A stretch of DNA of 42,592 bases from a virus (IMGVR_UViG_3300025087_000149:1-42592), one strand, 5' to 3'. Shown: positions 22,584 through 31,731, counted from the first letter of the stretch. The notes: a model not told the origin generated them from the letters alone. Program-made: numbers and translations.

Positions 22584-24061
22584 TATTTACCTCCTGTTTG
22601 TTGTGCTGATTGTGTTACGGTTCCACCGAAATTACCACCTACTAATTGACTCAGGAGAGATGCTTCATTCCACGGTGCTAATTCACCTTGTTCAAATTTC
22701 TGAATATAGGCATTTAGCACGTCCTGGTTCATCTGTTGTTGCTCTGCTCCTGATGCCGATAATGCAGCAATGTCGCTATATCCTGCCTGATTAAGTTCAG
22801 GAGCGAATCCTAAAGATTGTAGAATATTATCAATGTTTTGTGTATCTGTTTGGGTTTTCAGTACAGCATTTTGTTTATTTATATCGCTTGTGATTCCAGC
22901 TTGCTCAAAATATCGTTGTAAATCATTCATTACATTTTGAACATTTGCCTCTTGCCCATACCCTGCTTCAGTTGTAGCTTTTTCTAATCCTAATTGAGTA
23001 TTGAGTCGGTTCGCCTCTTGTCCATATCCGGCATTTGCAAGAGCCTTTTCAAGTCCAAATTGAATATTTAATCTATTTGCTTCTTGTTCGTAATCAGATT
23101 CCTTGCCTGATAATTCACCGCCAAGCCCCAAAGCCTGCATTTGTGCATTTAATTGATTATCAAAGGCAGTGCCTCTTATATTTGCCTCTACATCTCCAAT
23201 GGATTCCAGATAATCCTTGTTTGCATTAGTTCTTAAATCTTCCCAAGCACCACTACCCCTTGCCCCTGCATCTTCGGCTGCTGAATTTATATTTGGTATG
23301 ACATTGCTTAGGTAATTCCGATTAATCCCCCTTGTTGCGGCTGTTATCATATCATCAAGATATTCATTACCACCATCCCCACCAGCCAAAACACCAAGCG
23401 GATTCCAGAAGTCATATCCAAGACTTGCCGCCTGCATTTGAGGGCTATAATTAACTGTAGCCCCCGACATATTTGGTGTATAATTAATACTTCTGCCTGT
23501 TATATCCCCGGGGTCATTTATTGTTGGCGTGTCTATGTTCCAGTATGGAATTTCATTTGCTCCGGTTATAACATTGCCTAGCGCTGTTTCTGATTTACCA
23601 AGTAATGATGATTGCATGGGCTTGCCAAAACTGTCCAAACGGCTATCTGCAAGTCCTTGCGTATATTCTTGTGCCTGTAATTGTGGTTCAGTGAACTTCG
23701 CAACACTAGGAGCGCCAATATCTTCTCCACCTTGATTTGCTGCATTAGTTAAATTAAGAATAGGATATAGTGCATCTTGCCACCAGCCTTTACTATTATT
23801 CCCTTGTGTACCCCAATAATCTAACCCACCTGGTTTTTTATAATTCGTATCAAAAAAGTCAGAATAAATAGTATCTTCGTTAGGACTCATGTATTTATTG
23901 CTTTTTGTGCCTGATGTGGCATTTGGATCATACTCAGGATTAATCACCCTACCTGTTGCTCCGTAAAGAGCGGATTGAAATATTGGTTTCAAATATTTTG
24001 ACTGCACATCCCATGGTTCAGAAGATGTTATTGAATTATATCCACCACCACTGCTAGCCAT
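22583..24061 (-). CDS. Internal/tail-associated virion protein (492 aa)
   Basis: Start ATG 24061 (MASSGGGYNSITSS), with GGAG ten bases upstream. An N-terminal Gly/Tyr/Asn-rich half is followed by a helical region with three 22-residue repeats of the form Y(E/G)QEAN(R/V)LN...LE(K)A...AG at about residues 325-392. Size, repeats and position fit a podovirus internal or tail-associated protein. No enzyme domain seen. Confidence 0.6.
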   Translation of the reverse strand: MASSGGGYNSITSSEPWDVQSKYLKPIFQSALYGATGRVINPEYDPNATSGTKSNKYMSPNEDTIYSDFFDTNYKKPGGLDYWGTQGNNSKGWWQDALYPILNLTNAANQGGEDIGAPSVAKFTEPQLQAQEYTQGLADSRLDSFGKPMQSSLLGKSETALGNVITGANEIPYWNIDTPTINDPGDITGRSINYTPNMSGATVNYSPQMQAASLGYDFWNPLGVLAGGDGGNEYLDDMITAATRGINRNYLSNVIPNINSAAEDAGARGSGAWEDLRTNANKDYLESIGDVEANIRGTAFDNQLNAQMQALGLGGELSGKESDYEQEANRLNIQFGLEKALANAGYGQEANRLNTQLGLEKATTEAGYGQEANVQNVMNDLQRYFEQAGITSDINKQNAVLKTQTDTQNIDNILQSLGFAPELNQAGYSDIAALSASGAEQQQMNQDVLNAYIQKFEQGELAPWNEASLLSQLVGGNFGGTVTQSAQQTGGK

Positions 24062-24605
24062 TTTTAATATTCTCCAAATCAAGAACATATTCTATATAGG
24101 ATTGTTTAAATCCCATAGGAACTAGCCGCCTTTCCCATCCTTTACGCAATGTCCAAAATCTCATTTTTTGGCATCCTTGTTCTTTTGCAAACTTCTTTAT
24201 ATCGTCTAAACCTTGTAAGAAGGTTTCTTTATTTATGCCAGGTTTAATGAACAAATGCACCATGCTGAGGAAATTCGTAGCATCAACATTGATGTCTTTC
24301 CTAACAGTAATAAATCCACAATATTTACCATCTAAGAATCCCATCCATAGCAATAAATCACCACTCAATAAGTCATTGAGTATCTTTGCTAAACTCATAT
24401 CCCCATTTGTAAACTCATGGACAATTTCAATTCCTTTAGTAATAGTTTGCCAACAGTTCAATATCTTTTCAGATTCAACTTGATATAAATAAGCATTGTG
24501 CTTTGTACTGGCTAATCTCTGTCCATTAATAGGCTTAAACAATGGGATTAACTTGAATTCACCCTCTTGTGGTTTAACCAAGTTTTCGCCAAGCACTTCC
24601 GTCAT
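24054..24605 (-). CDS. GNAT-like protein of the virion cluster
   Basis: 183 residues. A GNAT-like core is seen: LLLWMGFLDGKYCGFITVRKD, then LSMVHLFIKPGINKETF and KKFAKEQGCQKMRFWT. The last matches the helix and strand after the acetyl-CoA loop, but the canonical Q/RxxGxG/A loop is weak. GNAT-fold proteins are often found among tail genes of podoviruses; an enzymatic role is uncertain. Confidence 0.65.
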   Translation of the reverse strand: MTEVLGENLVKPQEGEFKLIPLFKPINGQRLASTKHNAYLYQVESEKILNCWQTITKGIEIVHEFTNGDMSLAKILNDLLSGDLLLWMGFLDGKYCGFITVRKDINVDATNFLSMVHLFIKPGINKETFLQGLDDIKKFAKEQGCQKMRFWTLRKGWERRLVPMGFKQSYIEYVLDLENIKNG

Positions 24606-25077
24606 AATAATAGAATCCTTTACCTGTATTCCTGAAGACTAAATAATAAAGTACATGGTCGTTACCAGGATCGCTTGAAAATGTAACTTCTATACCATCT
24701 GTTACCGTGGCATACCTCAACATAATTACAGGAGAAGCCCCTTGCGTTTTAATAAACACATAAGGAATATCGGATGCTGTGGCGCCTGTAACCGTTATTG
24801 TCTCAGTTGTACTACCGCCAACTGTTGTTGCTGTGCCTCCTGCTATATTTGTATATTGCGTTGATGTGGGATTCCAATTCGTACCATCAGCATAGGCAAT
24901 ATGTCCCTCCCTGAGAAACTCTGCTGGCGGTACTACTTGCCCAAGTACATCATTCAATAAAGGGCTTATCCATCTCAAGGCTAATGCAAGCGTATTGATA
25001 AATTCCGTATATTGCTCATGTGATACAACACCTATAAATGTTGGCAAAAGAGTTATTCTATTATGATTTACTGGCAT
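24574..25077 (-). CDS. Decoration/fibre-like protein (167 aa)
   Basis: After a helical start (YTEFINTLALALRWISPLLND) comes a beta domain: VGGSTTETITVTGATASDIP, ASPVIMLRYATV and VTFSSDPGNDHVLYYLVFR. The same pattern ends the protein at 28184-28798, so the two share a domain. It probably forms an Ig-like or jelly-roll decoration on the particle. Confidence 0.65.
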   Translation of the reverse strand: MPVNHNRITLLPTFIGVVSHEQYTEFINTLALALRWISPLLNDVLGQVVPPAEFLREGHIAYADGTNWNPTSTQYTNIAGGTATTVGGSTTETITVTGATASDIPYVFIKTQGASPVIMLRYATVTDGIEVTFSSDPGNDHVLYYLVFRNTGKGFYYYDGSAWRKLG

Positions 25078-25078
25078 A

Positions 25079-26581
25079 TTACCTACTTCCTATAATTACT
25101 GCTTCTGCATTAATAGAACTTATTCCATCGCACAAACCGCCACTTACTAAAGCTGTGCAATATCTTCCGGCTTTTCTTGGGTAAGCGCTTCCATAAACAT
25201 CAACATTTACTGCATCTGAATATGATCTATCTTCGTTTTCGTTAAATCTTGCGCCTATCTGAACGGATATATCCCCAGAAGCTTGTTCAACCTTTGGTCT
25301 TACTTTTAATACTGCTATAATTTTATCATCATAACTAAACTCAGAGGATTCTATTTTCCATGTCATAGCATCGCCCCCAAAATGAGCAACATAACCACCA
25401 GAATTTATACAAGCAAATATAGCAGAATTGTCTAACCAAAAAGAACTATCTGCTTCTGGCACAACAATATCAGCATCAGGATAAATTGTATCCATGCTGT
25501 CAGCATCCAACACTATTTTGTGTATCGTGAAAATGCCAGAATGTGTTAAAGATATTTTCGTAAATCTCTTTAGTTTTGGATTGTAGGCCAACAGAGTGTC
25601 AGGCGTTCCATCACTACTTATGGAAGGATAACTCCAGTAAATAACTCCCCGCCTTGCATCTGAACTAGATGTTATTCTGTGGAAATTATCAATGTCTAAA
25701 TCTTCCAAGATTGTATTTTTTATTCCCATTCCAATTGAAGTAATTATCCCATCGGCAGTCATTTCGTAAATATCTCGTTCATCAAAGAAATAACATACAT
25801 TTCCAAATACAATTATAGTACCTTCGATAGCGCCCTTGTCTCTCACCCTTAAACTATCCAAATTAAAAGTAAATTGTCCGCCAGAATACCATCCTACTGT
25901 AATTGAGTTTCTATGAAATATTAAAAGCATAGAACCCAAAGCAGTTAATCCAGTAATTTCACCATCCGCATCTTCTAAATTTCTTGAACCAGCCCCCGTG
26001 CTTAATGATTGTGCAAAATCTGCAATACTATCCCATGCCGACCATATAACTTTTTGTGGATATACAGTACCATCATTAAGATAAGCAAATATTAAATGCC
26101 CTTTGAAGAAAAGACAGAATTTTGCATTAGGAGGGCTTCCACCAAGTGCAACAAAATTAGTTGCCGTCATTCCTGTTAATCTTTGTGGGACATCTGCATA
26201 ATTAGTAGCAATTACGCTTTCCCCTTTTCTTGTGAAATACCATCTTGTAGTTGCTGCAGTATAAGCACCGGCTACTCTTGTAATATCTGCTAAAGATTGT
26301 GAAGTCTCCAAGCGATATAACTTTGTCGTTGTACCACAGAATAAATAATAATTCCCATCATTACTGAAATATTCTACATTTCCGATAGGCACACCAGATA
26401 AAATATTGCTTGAATAAGCAATGGGATTTAAAGCGGGATAATATTTTTCATCATAAGGACATAAATTCAAAGCCTGTAAAAGCCCACCGACAGGCATAGC
26501 ATTAGGCAGATAGTCTGGTAACCATCCCTTACTTATGTCTATTGTTATAGGTTTTCCTGTGGATTTTCGTTCTTCCGGCAT
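25079..26581 (-). CDS. P22 gp10-like stabilisation / tail hub protein
   Basis: 500 residues. It opens with KPITIDISKGWLPDYLPNAMPVGGLLQALNLCPY and continues with repeated propeller-like strands (YLFCGTTTKLYRLETSQ, GSMLLIFHRNSITVGWY, VCYFFDERDIYEM). This is typical of the phage stabilisation protein family, which plugs the portal and links to the tail. The preceding gene is the adaptor, as in P22-like order. Confidence 0.75.
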   Translation of the reverse strand: MPEERKSTGKPITIDISKGWLPDYLPNAMPVGGLLQALNLCPYDEKYYPALNPIAYSSNILSGVPIGNVEYFSNDGNYYLFCGTTTKLYRLETSQSLADITRVAGAYTAATTRWYFTRKGESVIATNYADVPQRLTGMTATNFVALGGSPPNAKFCLFFKGHLIFAYLNDGTVYPQKVIWSAWDSIADFAQSLSTGAGSRNLEDADGEITGLTALGSMLLIFHRNSITVGWYSGGQFTFNLDSLRVRDKGAIEGTIIVFGNVCYFFDERDIYEMTADGIITSIGMGIKNTILEDLDIDNFHRITSSSDARRGVIYWSYPSISSDGTPDTLLAYNPKLKRFTKISLTHSGIFTIHKIVLDADSMDTIYPDADIVVPEADSSFWLDNSAIFACINSGGYVAHFGGDAMTWKIESSEFSYDDKIIAVLKVRPKVEQASGDISVQIGARFNENEDRSYSDAVNVDVYGSAYPRKAGRYCTALVSGGLCDGISSINAEAVIIGSR

Positions 26582-27228
26582 TAAACAGCCCCTTCATAAT
26601 TTACGCTTTGATGAGAACCCGCCCAATCTTCACTAGCGGATATTCTTTTCCATTTTTCCAATCGCCTAGCATATAATTCCTGCCAAATAGGTATTTGTGC
26701 AATAGCTTCATCTGATTTTAAATATGGCTGTATTTCAAACAGTGATCCGTACAGCAATAATTCCCAAGCATTTTCAGTAAACCAATTGATTAAATTACTT
26801 GCTGATAAATCTGCTGAACGGTTATAAGTAGTTAATTCATAAGGATAGGTAGCGTCTGGATACGGCCTTAAATAGAAAACACCATCTGCTGTTGCTAATG
26901 CAAATTTCGCTGGTGTGTCTTTTACAGTAGCATCATACGGATATTTAGTCATTAAATCTGAATAACTTGTTTTATCTAACCAATGTCTTTTATCGCTAAC
27001 TGTAATAGATAAATACTTAACCTCTTTGTAACGCGTAGGAATAGTTATCGTATCAGTAGAAGAATTGACATTACCAGTTGCCTTAGCTTCCATGTGCTTC
27101 CAGTTGATTTCAGGGTCTTGTTCAAGATCATGCAATGTCATATTTATAAAGTCTGGTATAATCGTAGTGACCAAGTCCGGTCTTGCTGCATAATCACCAA
27201 TTTTAGTAGATAAATCTGTAAAGTTCAT
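26581..27228 (-). CDS. Phage adaptor / head-to-tail connector
   Basis: 215 residues. MNFTDLSTKIGDYAARPD, then a conserved beta core (DTITIPTRYKEVKYLSI), GVFYLRPYPDATYPYELTTY, WFTENAWELLLYGSLFEIQPYL and YARRLEKWKR. This is the standard layout of phage adaptor proteins that bind under the portal. It is coupled to the gp10-like gene by an overlapping start. Confidence 0.8.
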   Translation of the reverse strand: MNFTDLSTKIGDYAARPDLVTTIIPDFINMTLHDLEQDPEINWKHMEAKATGNVNSSTDTITIPTRYKEVKYLSITVSDKRHWLDKTSYSDLMTKYPYDATVKDTPAKFALATADGVFYLRPYPDATYPYELTTYNRSADLSASNLINWFTENAWELLLYGSLFEIQPYLKSDEAIAQIPIWQELYARRLEKWKRISASEDWAGSHQSVNYEGAV

Positions 27229-27581
27229 TTTCTCTTTGGTCTACCAGGTTTACGTTTTAATACCCCAACAGGGCTTTTTTCCCCTTGTTCATGTGTTTGA
27301 ACATCTCCACATCCGCCAACCGCTTCTTTGCTTGCCCCTCCGATAGATTCGACTTGCTGAGATTTTTCCCTTTTTCCGATTTCACTTGATACCCCTGTTT
27401 CGTCTTTTTTATCATTTACAAATCCTTTCATCCCAATTTCCAATGCTATCTTGTCTGCAATTTTAGCAAAAGCATCTCTGTCTGATTTTACCTCTTTACT
27501 TTTTAGGTATTCAATTTCTTCCTCTCGGCTATTAACTACCTTCTCGGCATCAATCCTTTTTGGATACTCAAAAAATTCCAT
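27225..27581 (-). CDS. Hypothetical protein with AT-hook-like tail
   Basis: 118 residues, highly charged; it starts MEFFEYPKRIDAEKVVNSRE and ends KRKPGRPKRK. PGRPKRK is an AT-hook-like DNA minor-groove motif. The middle is low-complexity. It could bind packaged DNA at the connector, but the motif is short. Confidence 0.6.
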   Translation of the reverse strand: MEFFEYPKRIDAEKVVNSREEEIEYLKSKEVKSDRDAFAKIADKIALEIGMKGFVNDKKDETGVSSEIGKREKSQQVESIGGASKEAVGGCGDVQTHEQGEKSPVGVLKRKPGRPKRK

Positions 27582-27602
27582 ATTTCACCTTTCTTGGTAA
27601 TA

Positions 27603-27636
27603 GCGAGGACTGTTTATTTTATTAAACAATCCCCGC
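27603..27636. terminator. Intergenic hairpin between virion genes
   Basis: GCGAGGACTGTTTA and TAAACAATCCCCGC form a stem with two G-U type mismatches (27603-27636). There is no T-run. It may trim expression of the genes downstream of the coat region. Confidence 0.4.
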
Positions 27637-27648
27637 CATACCTTTAAA

Positions 27649-28170
27649 TTATTCGTCTATTGCAAACCAATGCCCCGATGCAGTTCCAACATAAAGTGTT
27701 GACAAATTCAGATCAGTTGACGAACCATAATACCCTTGTATGGTAAATCCAGCGCCGCTAGTGGTTACTATATATTCTATGTTTGCTGTTGGTGATCCTG
27801 AAGCAGAAATGGAGAAAAATGGCCTATCACAAGCGGTAAGGCTAGTAGTAACGGTTTGAGAACCACTTACAATCAATAAGGCACCACTATCCATTTTGCT
27901 ACCCTGGTTATCGGTAAAGGAGGCAGCCTTCGTGGTATCACTTCCGTTGATACGGAATGTCCCTTGTACGTTAAAATTTCCAGTAACAGTACCATGCGTA
28001 ATCGCAGCATTTGTAATATTGTCTGTGGTTGTGGTATTTGTCGTAGTGGTTAACGTGGTAATAGTGGCAGTGTCAAATTTAACCGTAGCAGTACCAACTG
28101 CATACACATTGGTAGCAAGGAAAATTCCTGCTACCCCCAACATACTTAAAATTAACTTTCTCATTCTCAT
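27649..28170 (-). CDS. Secreted beta-rich protein of the virion cluster
   Basis: 173 residues. A Sec signal peptide is clear (RMRKLILSMLGVAGIFLA, cut near NVYA). The mature part is Thr-rich (TITTLTTTTNTTTTDN) with fibre-like GTVTGNFNVQGTFRING and a beta-rich C-terminus. Its place between coat/decoration and adaptor genes suggests a structural protein, yet it carries an export signal, which is unusual. Confidence 0.65.
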   Translation of the reverse strand: MRMRKLILSMLGVAGIFLATNVYAVGTATVKFDTATITTLTTTTNTTTTDNITNAAITHGTVTGNFNVQGTFRINGSDTTKAASFTDNQGSKMDSGALLIVSGSQTVTTSLTACDRPFFSISASGSPTANIEYIVTTSGAGFTIQGYYGSSTDLNLSTLYVGTASGHWFAIDE

Positions 28171-28183
28171 AATTTTTTATCTC

Positions 28184-28798
28184 CTATACAGTTACCCGGT
28201 AAAGTTCAACCGAAATAACATGGTCACTTGAAGGATTGGAACTGAATGTTACGCTTACTGTATTCGCGGCTGAAACATAAGCGGCAAGGACTGTAACAGG
28301 TGTCGCACCAGAGGTAGCTATTGTTACATTTACCAAGTCTGATGTGCTTGCTCCCGCAACGGTAAAATCCTCAGTTGCCGCACCACCTACCGTATTAAGA
28401 TTGCCACTCCATTTCAATGCCGTTTCTGTCAAGTAATTGACAACCCACATATACTTACCGCTAGATGTCTTAAGCCTTTCCGTTGAAAGAATGGCCTGCG
28501 CTCCGTTTACCGTTGGAAGCGACACAGAGGTTTCCTCGTCAATCCCGATTACATCTTCGGAATTACAAGCGATACTTACAATATTCTTATCGGCTGAGTT
28601 GACTTTGATTTTATGCGTTTTCGTCTTGAAAAGGTCGCTTTCCAAAGAAGATATTGCATAAAGAGTCATTGTGCTTGCCGCCGCCGGTGCTACATTGACT
28701 TGGTCATCGGTTTTCAACACAGTATAGCTTGCAGTTTTATTGACTACTGCTGTCGGGTTATACAGTGGAATCCGTATTTTAGAACTAAATAAAGCCAT
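28184..28798 (-). CDS. Capsid decoration-like protein (204 aa)
   Basis: It follows the coat gene with a GGAGAT ribosome site. The first part (YNPTAVVNKTASYTVLKTDDQVN, SAADKNIVSI) resembles head-fibre proteins. The C-terminal 75 residues (VGGAATEDFTVAGASTSDLVNVTIATSGATPV, SSNPSSDHVISVEL) repeat the domain of the 24574-25077 protein. Likely a surface decoration. Confidence 0.65.
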   Translation of the reverse strand: MALFSSKIRIPLYNPTAVVNKTASYTVLKTDDQVNVAPAAASTMTLYAISSLESDLFKTKTHKIKVNSADKNIVSIACNSEDVIGIDEETSVSLPTVNGAQAILSTERLKTSSGKYMWVVNYLTETALKWSGNLNTVGGAATEDFTVAGASTSDLVNVTIATSGATPVTVLAAYVSAANTVSVTFSSNPSSDHVISVELYRVTV

Positions 28799-28826
28799 AA
28801 TTATATCTCCTATTAAAAATTTAATC

Positions 28827-30014
28827 TTAACCCAAATGTCTGCAAGCCAGTGTTTCGTCTAACGTCTTAAACCCGTAGAGAATATCAGCACGATAAACCA
28901 TTTCGTACTGTTTAACATCCCAGCCCTTTGTAACCGTAATGGATATACCTTCTCTTGTCTCTGTATATCCAACACCGGGCATGTCCGGGATTTCGATTGG
29001 TACTACGGCAAGCGTAAAGGCATTACGAACAAATGCGACATTGTTCATAAAGGTTGTACCAGAAGAAGGATTAGTCTTGTGTGTTATTGCATCATTGTTG
29101 GCAGGAGATGCACTACAATTCTTATACGCCCCTTCTGTTATAATGCCTGGTGATATACCCAAATTGCCAGACGCCCCTGCAAAGTCGGTTGTTACCACAA
29201 ACTGTTTCAGATAGGTTTGCGTTACCCTGTTTACCGGATTAACGTCATAGCAAGAAGCAAACATCACGATATCGCCTTTCTTATATGTTCCAGCAGCAGT
29301 CATCCCATCAATGGCGATTGAACTACCCGTCTGGTTTGCTCCATTAACAAGAGGCGTGCCATCTGGAACACCAGCCGTCACACGAGGCAGGTTTTGGCTG
29401 ATATAAAAATCAAACTGTGCCAAATTGCCCAAATTCATCTCATTCATAAATTCGTCAACTTTTTTACTACCCGTAATGTCTTTCATTTCGTCTGCCATAT
29501 TTACTTGATAATCAGGGTCTATAACAAACTTCCTTTTATTAAGCGGCACAGATAGATTTGTTAATCTTCCCGCAACCTGTGCTATGCTTAAATAAGTAGA
29601 AGGCGTAGTCCCTGCCGTTCCGATTGCATTCGGTACATCCTTCACCATCGAGAAGGCATCCAAATCAAGTTGTGTTGATAATTCTATAGCGGTTGGTTCT
29701 ATCACTTCGTTATAGAATGTTTTTGGGTTTTTGTTAAGTGTTGCATCTACTTGATTTTGTGACCAACACACATGGCGTTGGTAGTCCACCTTAACTGGTG
29801 TGGTCTTTTGTGAAATTGCTTGTGTTTGTGCCACCCTGCCCAATGCAGATTGTACCTTAATTGGCATTTTCACATTTACAACGCCACCAGCCTCCTGTTG
29901 CTTTTTAAATTCAGATTCTAAATCTCTGTGAAATAATTTAATTGCAAGATTGGAATTGCGCAATGCAAGCCAAGTCATTTTTGCAATCTTTACTTCCGTA
30001 GGTAATGAAGCCAT
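28827..30014 (-). CDS. Major capsid protein, P22 coat-like
   Basis: 395 residues. The sequence matches P22 gp5-like coat features: an N-terminal VNVKMPIKVQSALGRVAQ strand, CWSQNQVDATLNKNPKTFYNEV, IELSTQLDLDAF and a C-terminal block VVPIEIPDMPGV...ISITVTKGWDVKQYEMVYRADILYGFKTLDETLACR. It has the HK97 fold by family. TAGGAGT precedes the ATG. Scaffold lies directly upstream. Confidence 0.9.
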   Translation of the reverse strand: MASLPTEVKIAKMTWLALRNSNLAIKLFHRDLESEFKKQQEAGGVVNVKMPIKVQSALGRVAQTQAISQKTTPVKVDYQRHVCWSQNQVDATLNKNPKTFYNEVIEPTAIELSTQLDLDAFSMVKDVPNAIGTAGTTPSTYLSIAQVAGRLTNLSVPLNKRKFVIDPDYQVNMADEMKDITGSKKVDEFMNEMNLGNLAQFDFYISQNLPRVTAGVPDGTPLVNGANQTGSSIAIDGMTAAGTYKKGDIVMFASCYDVNPVNRVTQTYLKQFVVTTDFAGASGNLGISPGIITEGAYKNCSASPANNDAITHKTNPSSGTTFMNNVAFVRNAFTLAVVPIEIPDMPGVGYTETREGISITVTKGWDVKQYEMVYRADILYGFKTLDETLACRHLG

Positions 30015-30017
30015 ATA

Positions 30018-30920
30018 TTATACTCCTAAAAATGTTTTTAATGTTTCTGGTGAATTATAAACCCCTTCGCCTTCCTCTTTTTCTGATGATACAGTATCTT
30101 TTTCCAATTGATTTGGATTAGGTTTAAGCATTTTTTTCTCAGCAGTTTTAAAGGCTTCGGCTTTCTCGAATAGCGCATTAATTGCCTTGAAGTTTTTAAT
30201 AGCCATTGCCTTACCAACGATTCGAGGGTCTGTCATAACACCGATTTCATGTTCCGTATATTCAAGTTCACTCATCGCAAAGTTTTCTATATCGGCTCGT
30301 TTAGAATCATAGTCCTTAATGCTCTTCCTAACCTCAGACATAGTATCAGCAATTATGGCATTGCCTTGTGCAGCTTGCCTTTGTATTGCAACACTTCGTT
30401 GATTCAAATTCCTATCAAGACTTCTAAGCCTGGCTATCTCAACCCTTAGCAATTTGGCATTGTCCGGGTCGAGCATCGGGTCTATATTGGCAAGCTGTAT
30501 TTCCCTGTTGTCTATTTCCTGCCCTATTCTGTCAAGCACACCAGAAGGGTCTCTATCAAAAGCCTCTTCTAAATTTCTTGGCTGGTTTCCGCTTCTCATT
30601 TGTGACAATTCTTGAGATTTTCTGGTAAATTCAGCCTGCAAACCTTTCTTTTCCCTAAGCCCAGCTTCATAATAAGGCTTTGCTAATTCTGGCACCCTGT
30701 TAGGGTCTAGTCTTTCAATAGGGATAGACTTCAACTCTTCAGATGTATAAGGCGCTACTTCCGATTCAATTGGTTTTGTTATATTACCATCAGCATCAAG
30801 TGACGGTATTGGCGTGGTCTTTTCGAGATTGTCCGACCCCTCTACGGGTTCAGCTTGCTGATTATCCGGTTTGGGTACGGGTTCTGCCAAAAGCTGGTCC
30901 AGTGTCACTTCGTCTTCCAT
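30018..30920 (-). CDS. Scaffolding protein
   Basis: About 300 residues, highly charged, mostly helical, Pro/Glu-rich N-terminus and a long coiled region (EAGLREKKGLQAEFTRKSQ...LRSLDRNLNQRSVAIQRQ). Composition and position immediately upstream of the coat gene are typical of scaffolds. ATG 30920 has GGAG at six bases; the in-frame GTG at 30932 is less well placed. Confidence 0.75.
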   Translation of the reverse strand: MEDEVTLDQLLAEPVPKPDNQQAEPVEGSDNLEKTTPIPSLDADGNITKPIESEVAPYTSEELKSIPIERLDPNRVPELAKPYYEAGLREKKGLQAEFTRKSQELSQMRSGNQPRNLEEAFDRDPSGVLDRIGQEIDNREIQLANIDPMLDPDNAKLLRVEIARLRSLDRNLNQRSVAIQRQAAQGNAIIADTMSEVRKSIKDYDSKRADIENFAMSELEYTEHEIGVMTDPRIVGKAMAIKNFKAINALFEKAEAFKTAEKKMLKPNPNQLEKDTVSSEKEEGEGVYNSPETLKTFLGV

Positions 30921-30990
30921 TTGAAACTCCACTTTCTAAACGCTCACTGGCGTTTGATTTGGCTTTCAAGGAAGCTCAGAAGGTACTAAT

Positions 30991-31090
30991 AAAAAAAGCC
31001 TAAATTAATACTAGCCGCAAACCCTTTCGGGTTATCAACCATTCGTGCGCATGGTTGATATTTGTTAAGCTAGTACAATTTAGGCTTTCT
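30991..31090 (-). terminator. Branched intrinsic terminator
   Basis: On the minus strand an outer stem of about 18 bp (arms 31086-31069 and 31015-30997) encloses two hairpins: ATCAACCAT/ATGGTTGAT and AACCC/GGGTT. A run of seven T follows (30997-30991). It separates the small-gene/TerL/portal block from the scaffold-coat block. The three-way-junction shape is much larger than an ordinary terminator and may also act as an RNA processing signal. Confidence 0.75.
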
Positions 31091-31115
31091 ATGAAGCTCT
31101 TATTAAATAATTATC

Positions 31116-31334
31116 TTATTTCAATTGTTCTTTCATAAATTGGTTTAAATTATTTTCAAATTTATCATAATCAAATTTTGGGTCTGACTTCATTTTTTTA
31201 GCAATTTCAATTTTGTCTAAATATCCCAAAAACAATTTTTTTTGTTTTATTATCTTATAGCTAAAAAGACTTATTATTATAAAACTTAACAAAATAAAAG
31301 TTAACCCACAAACCCATTTCTCTTTTTTACTCAT
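31116..31334 (-). CDS. Small membrane protein (72 aa)
   Basis: The N-terminal hydrophobic segment (VCGLTFILLSFIIISLFSY) is followed by a Lys-rich cytoplasmic-type helix ending FENNLNQFMKEQLK. The upstream ribosome site is weak. No family recognised. The sequence CTTTCTATGAAGCTCT occurs both after its stop (31084-31099) and before its start (31347-31362). Confidence 0.5.
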   Translation of the reverse strand: MSKKEKWVCGLTFILLSFIIISLFSYKIIKQKKLFLGYLDKIEIAKKMKSDPKFDYDKFENNLNQFMKEQLK

Positions 31335-31379
31335 TCCATTTTACTCTTTCTATGAAGCTCTGATTAATTATTATTTAAA

Positions 31380-31700
31380 CTATTGTTTTACAAAATATAA
31401 ATTATTAGGGCGAAAGACTATATCCTTATTACAACAATAACACTGTCCCTGGTGATTGATATCAACTATTTTATGGAAATACGCATGTTCGCAATTTGGG
31501 CATTCCTTTGGCTTTTCATGTGGAACATAAGGTATCCAATCATTTCGTTTTAAATCAATATTACACACTCGTGCATAAGCATTATTATTTTTATCCATAA
31601 AATAAAATCTATCACTTTCTAATTCAGCACGAAGTTTTGTTTTTATCTCTGGCAAAGTCGCCTTGCCATCTCCAGCCTCTAGGGCTTCGAATATGTTCAT
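31380..31700 (-). CDS. MNIFEALEA-family protein 1, possibly Tad2-like, with zinc ribbon
   Basis: 106 residues. The N-terminal half (MNIFEALEAGDGKATLPEIK, then NIDLKRNDWIPYVPHEKP) is shared with the genes at 31732 and 38368. DUF2829/Tad2-like phage proteins have a comparable layout: an MNFxEALE start and an (A/N)DW(E/I)P end. That likeness is inferred by eye. A C-terminal zinc ribbon follows (CPNC and CYCC). AGGAGA precedes the ATG. Confidence 0.6.
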   Translation of the reverse strand: MNIFEALEAGDGKATLPEIKTKLRAELESDRFYFMDKNNNAYARVCNIDLKRNDWIPYVPHEKPKECPNCEHAYFHKIVDINHQGQCYCCNKDIVFRPNNLYFVKQ

Positions 31701-31731
31701 TCTATTCTCCTGTTAAATATCATTTAAAGTT

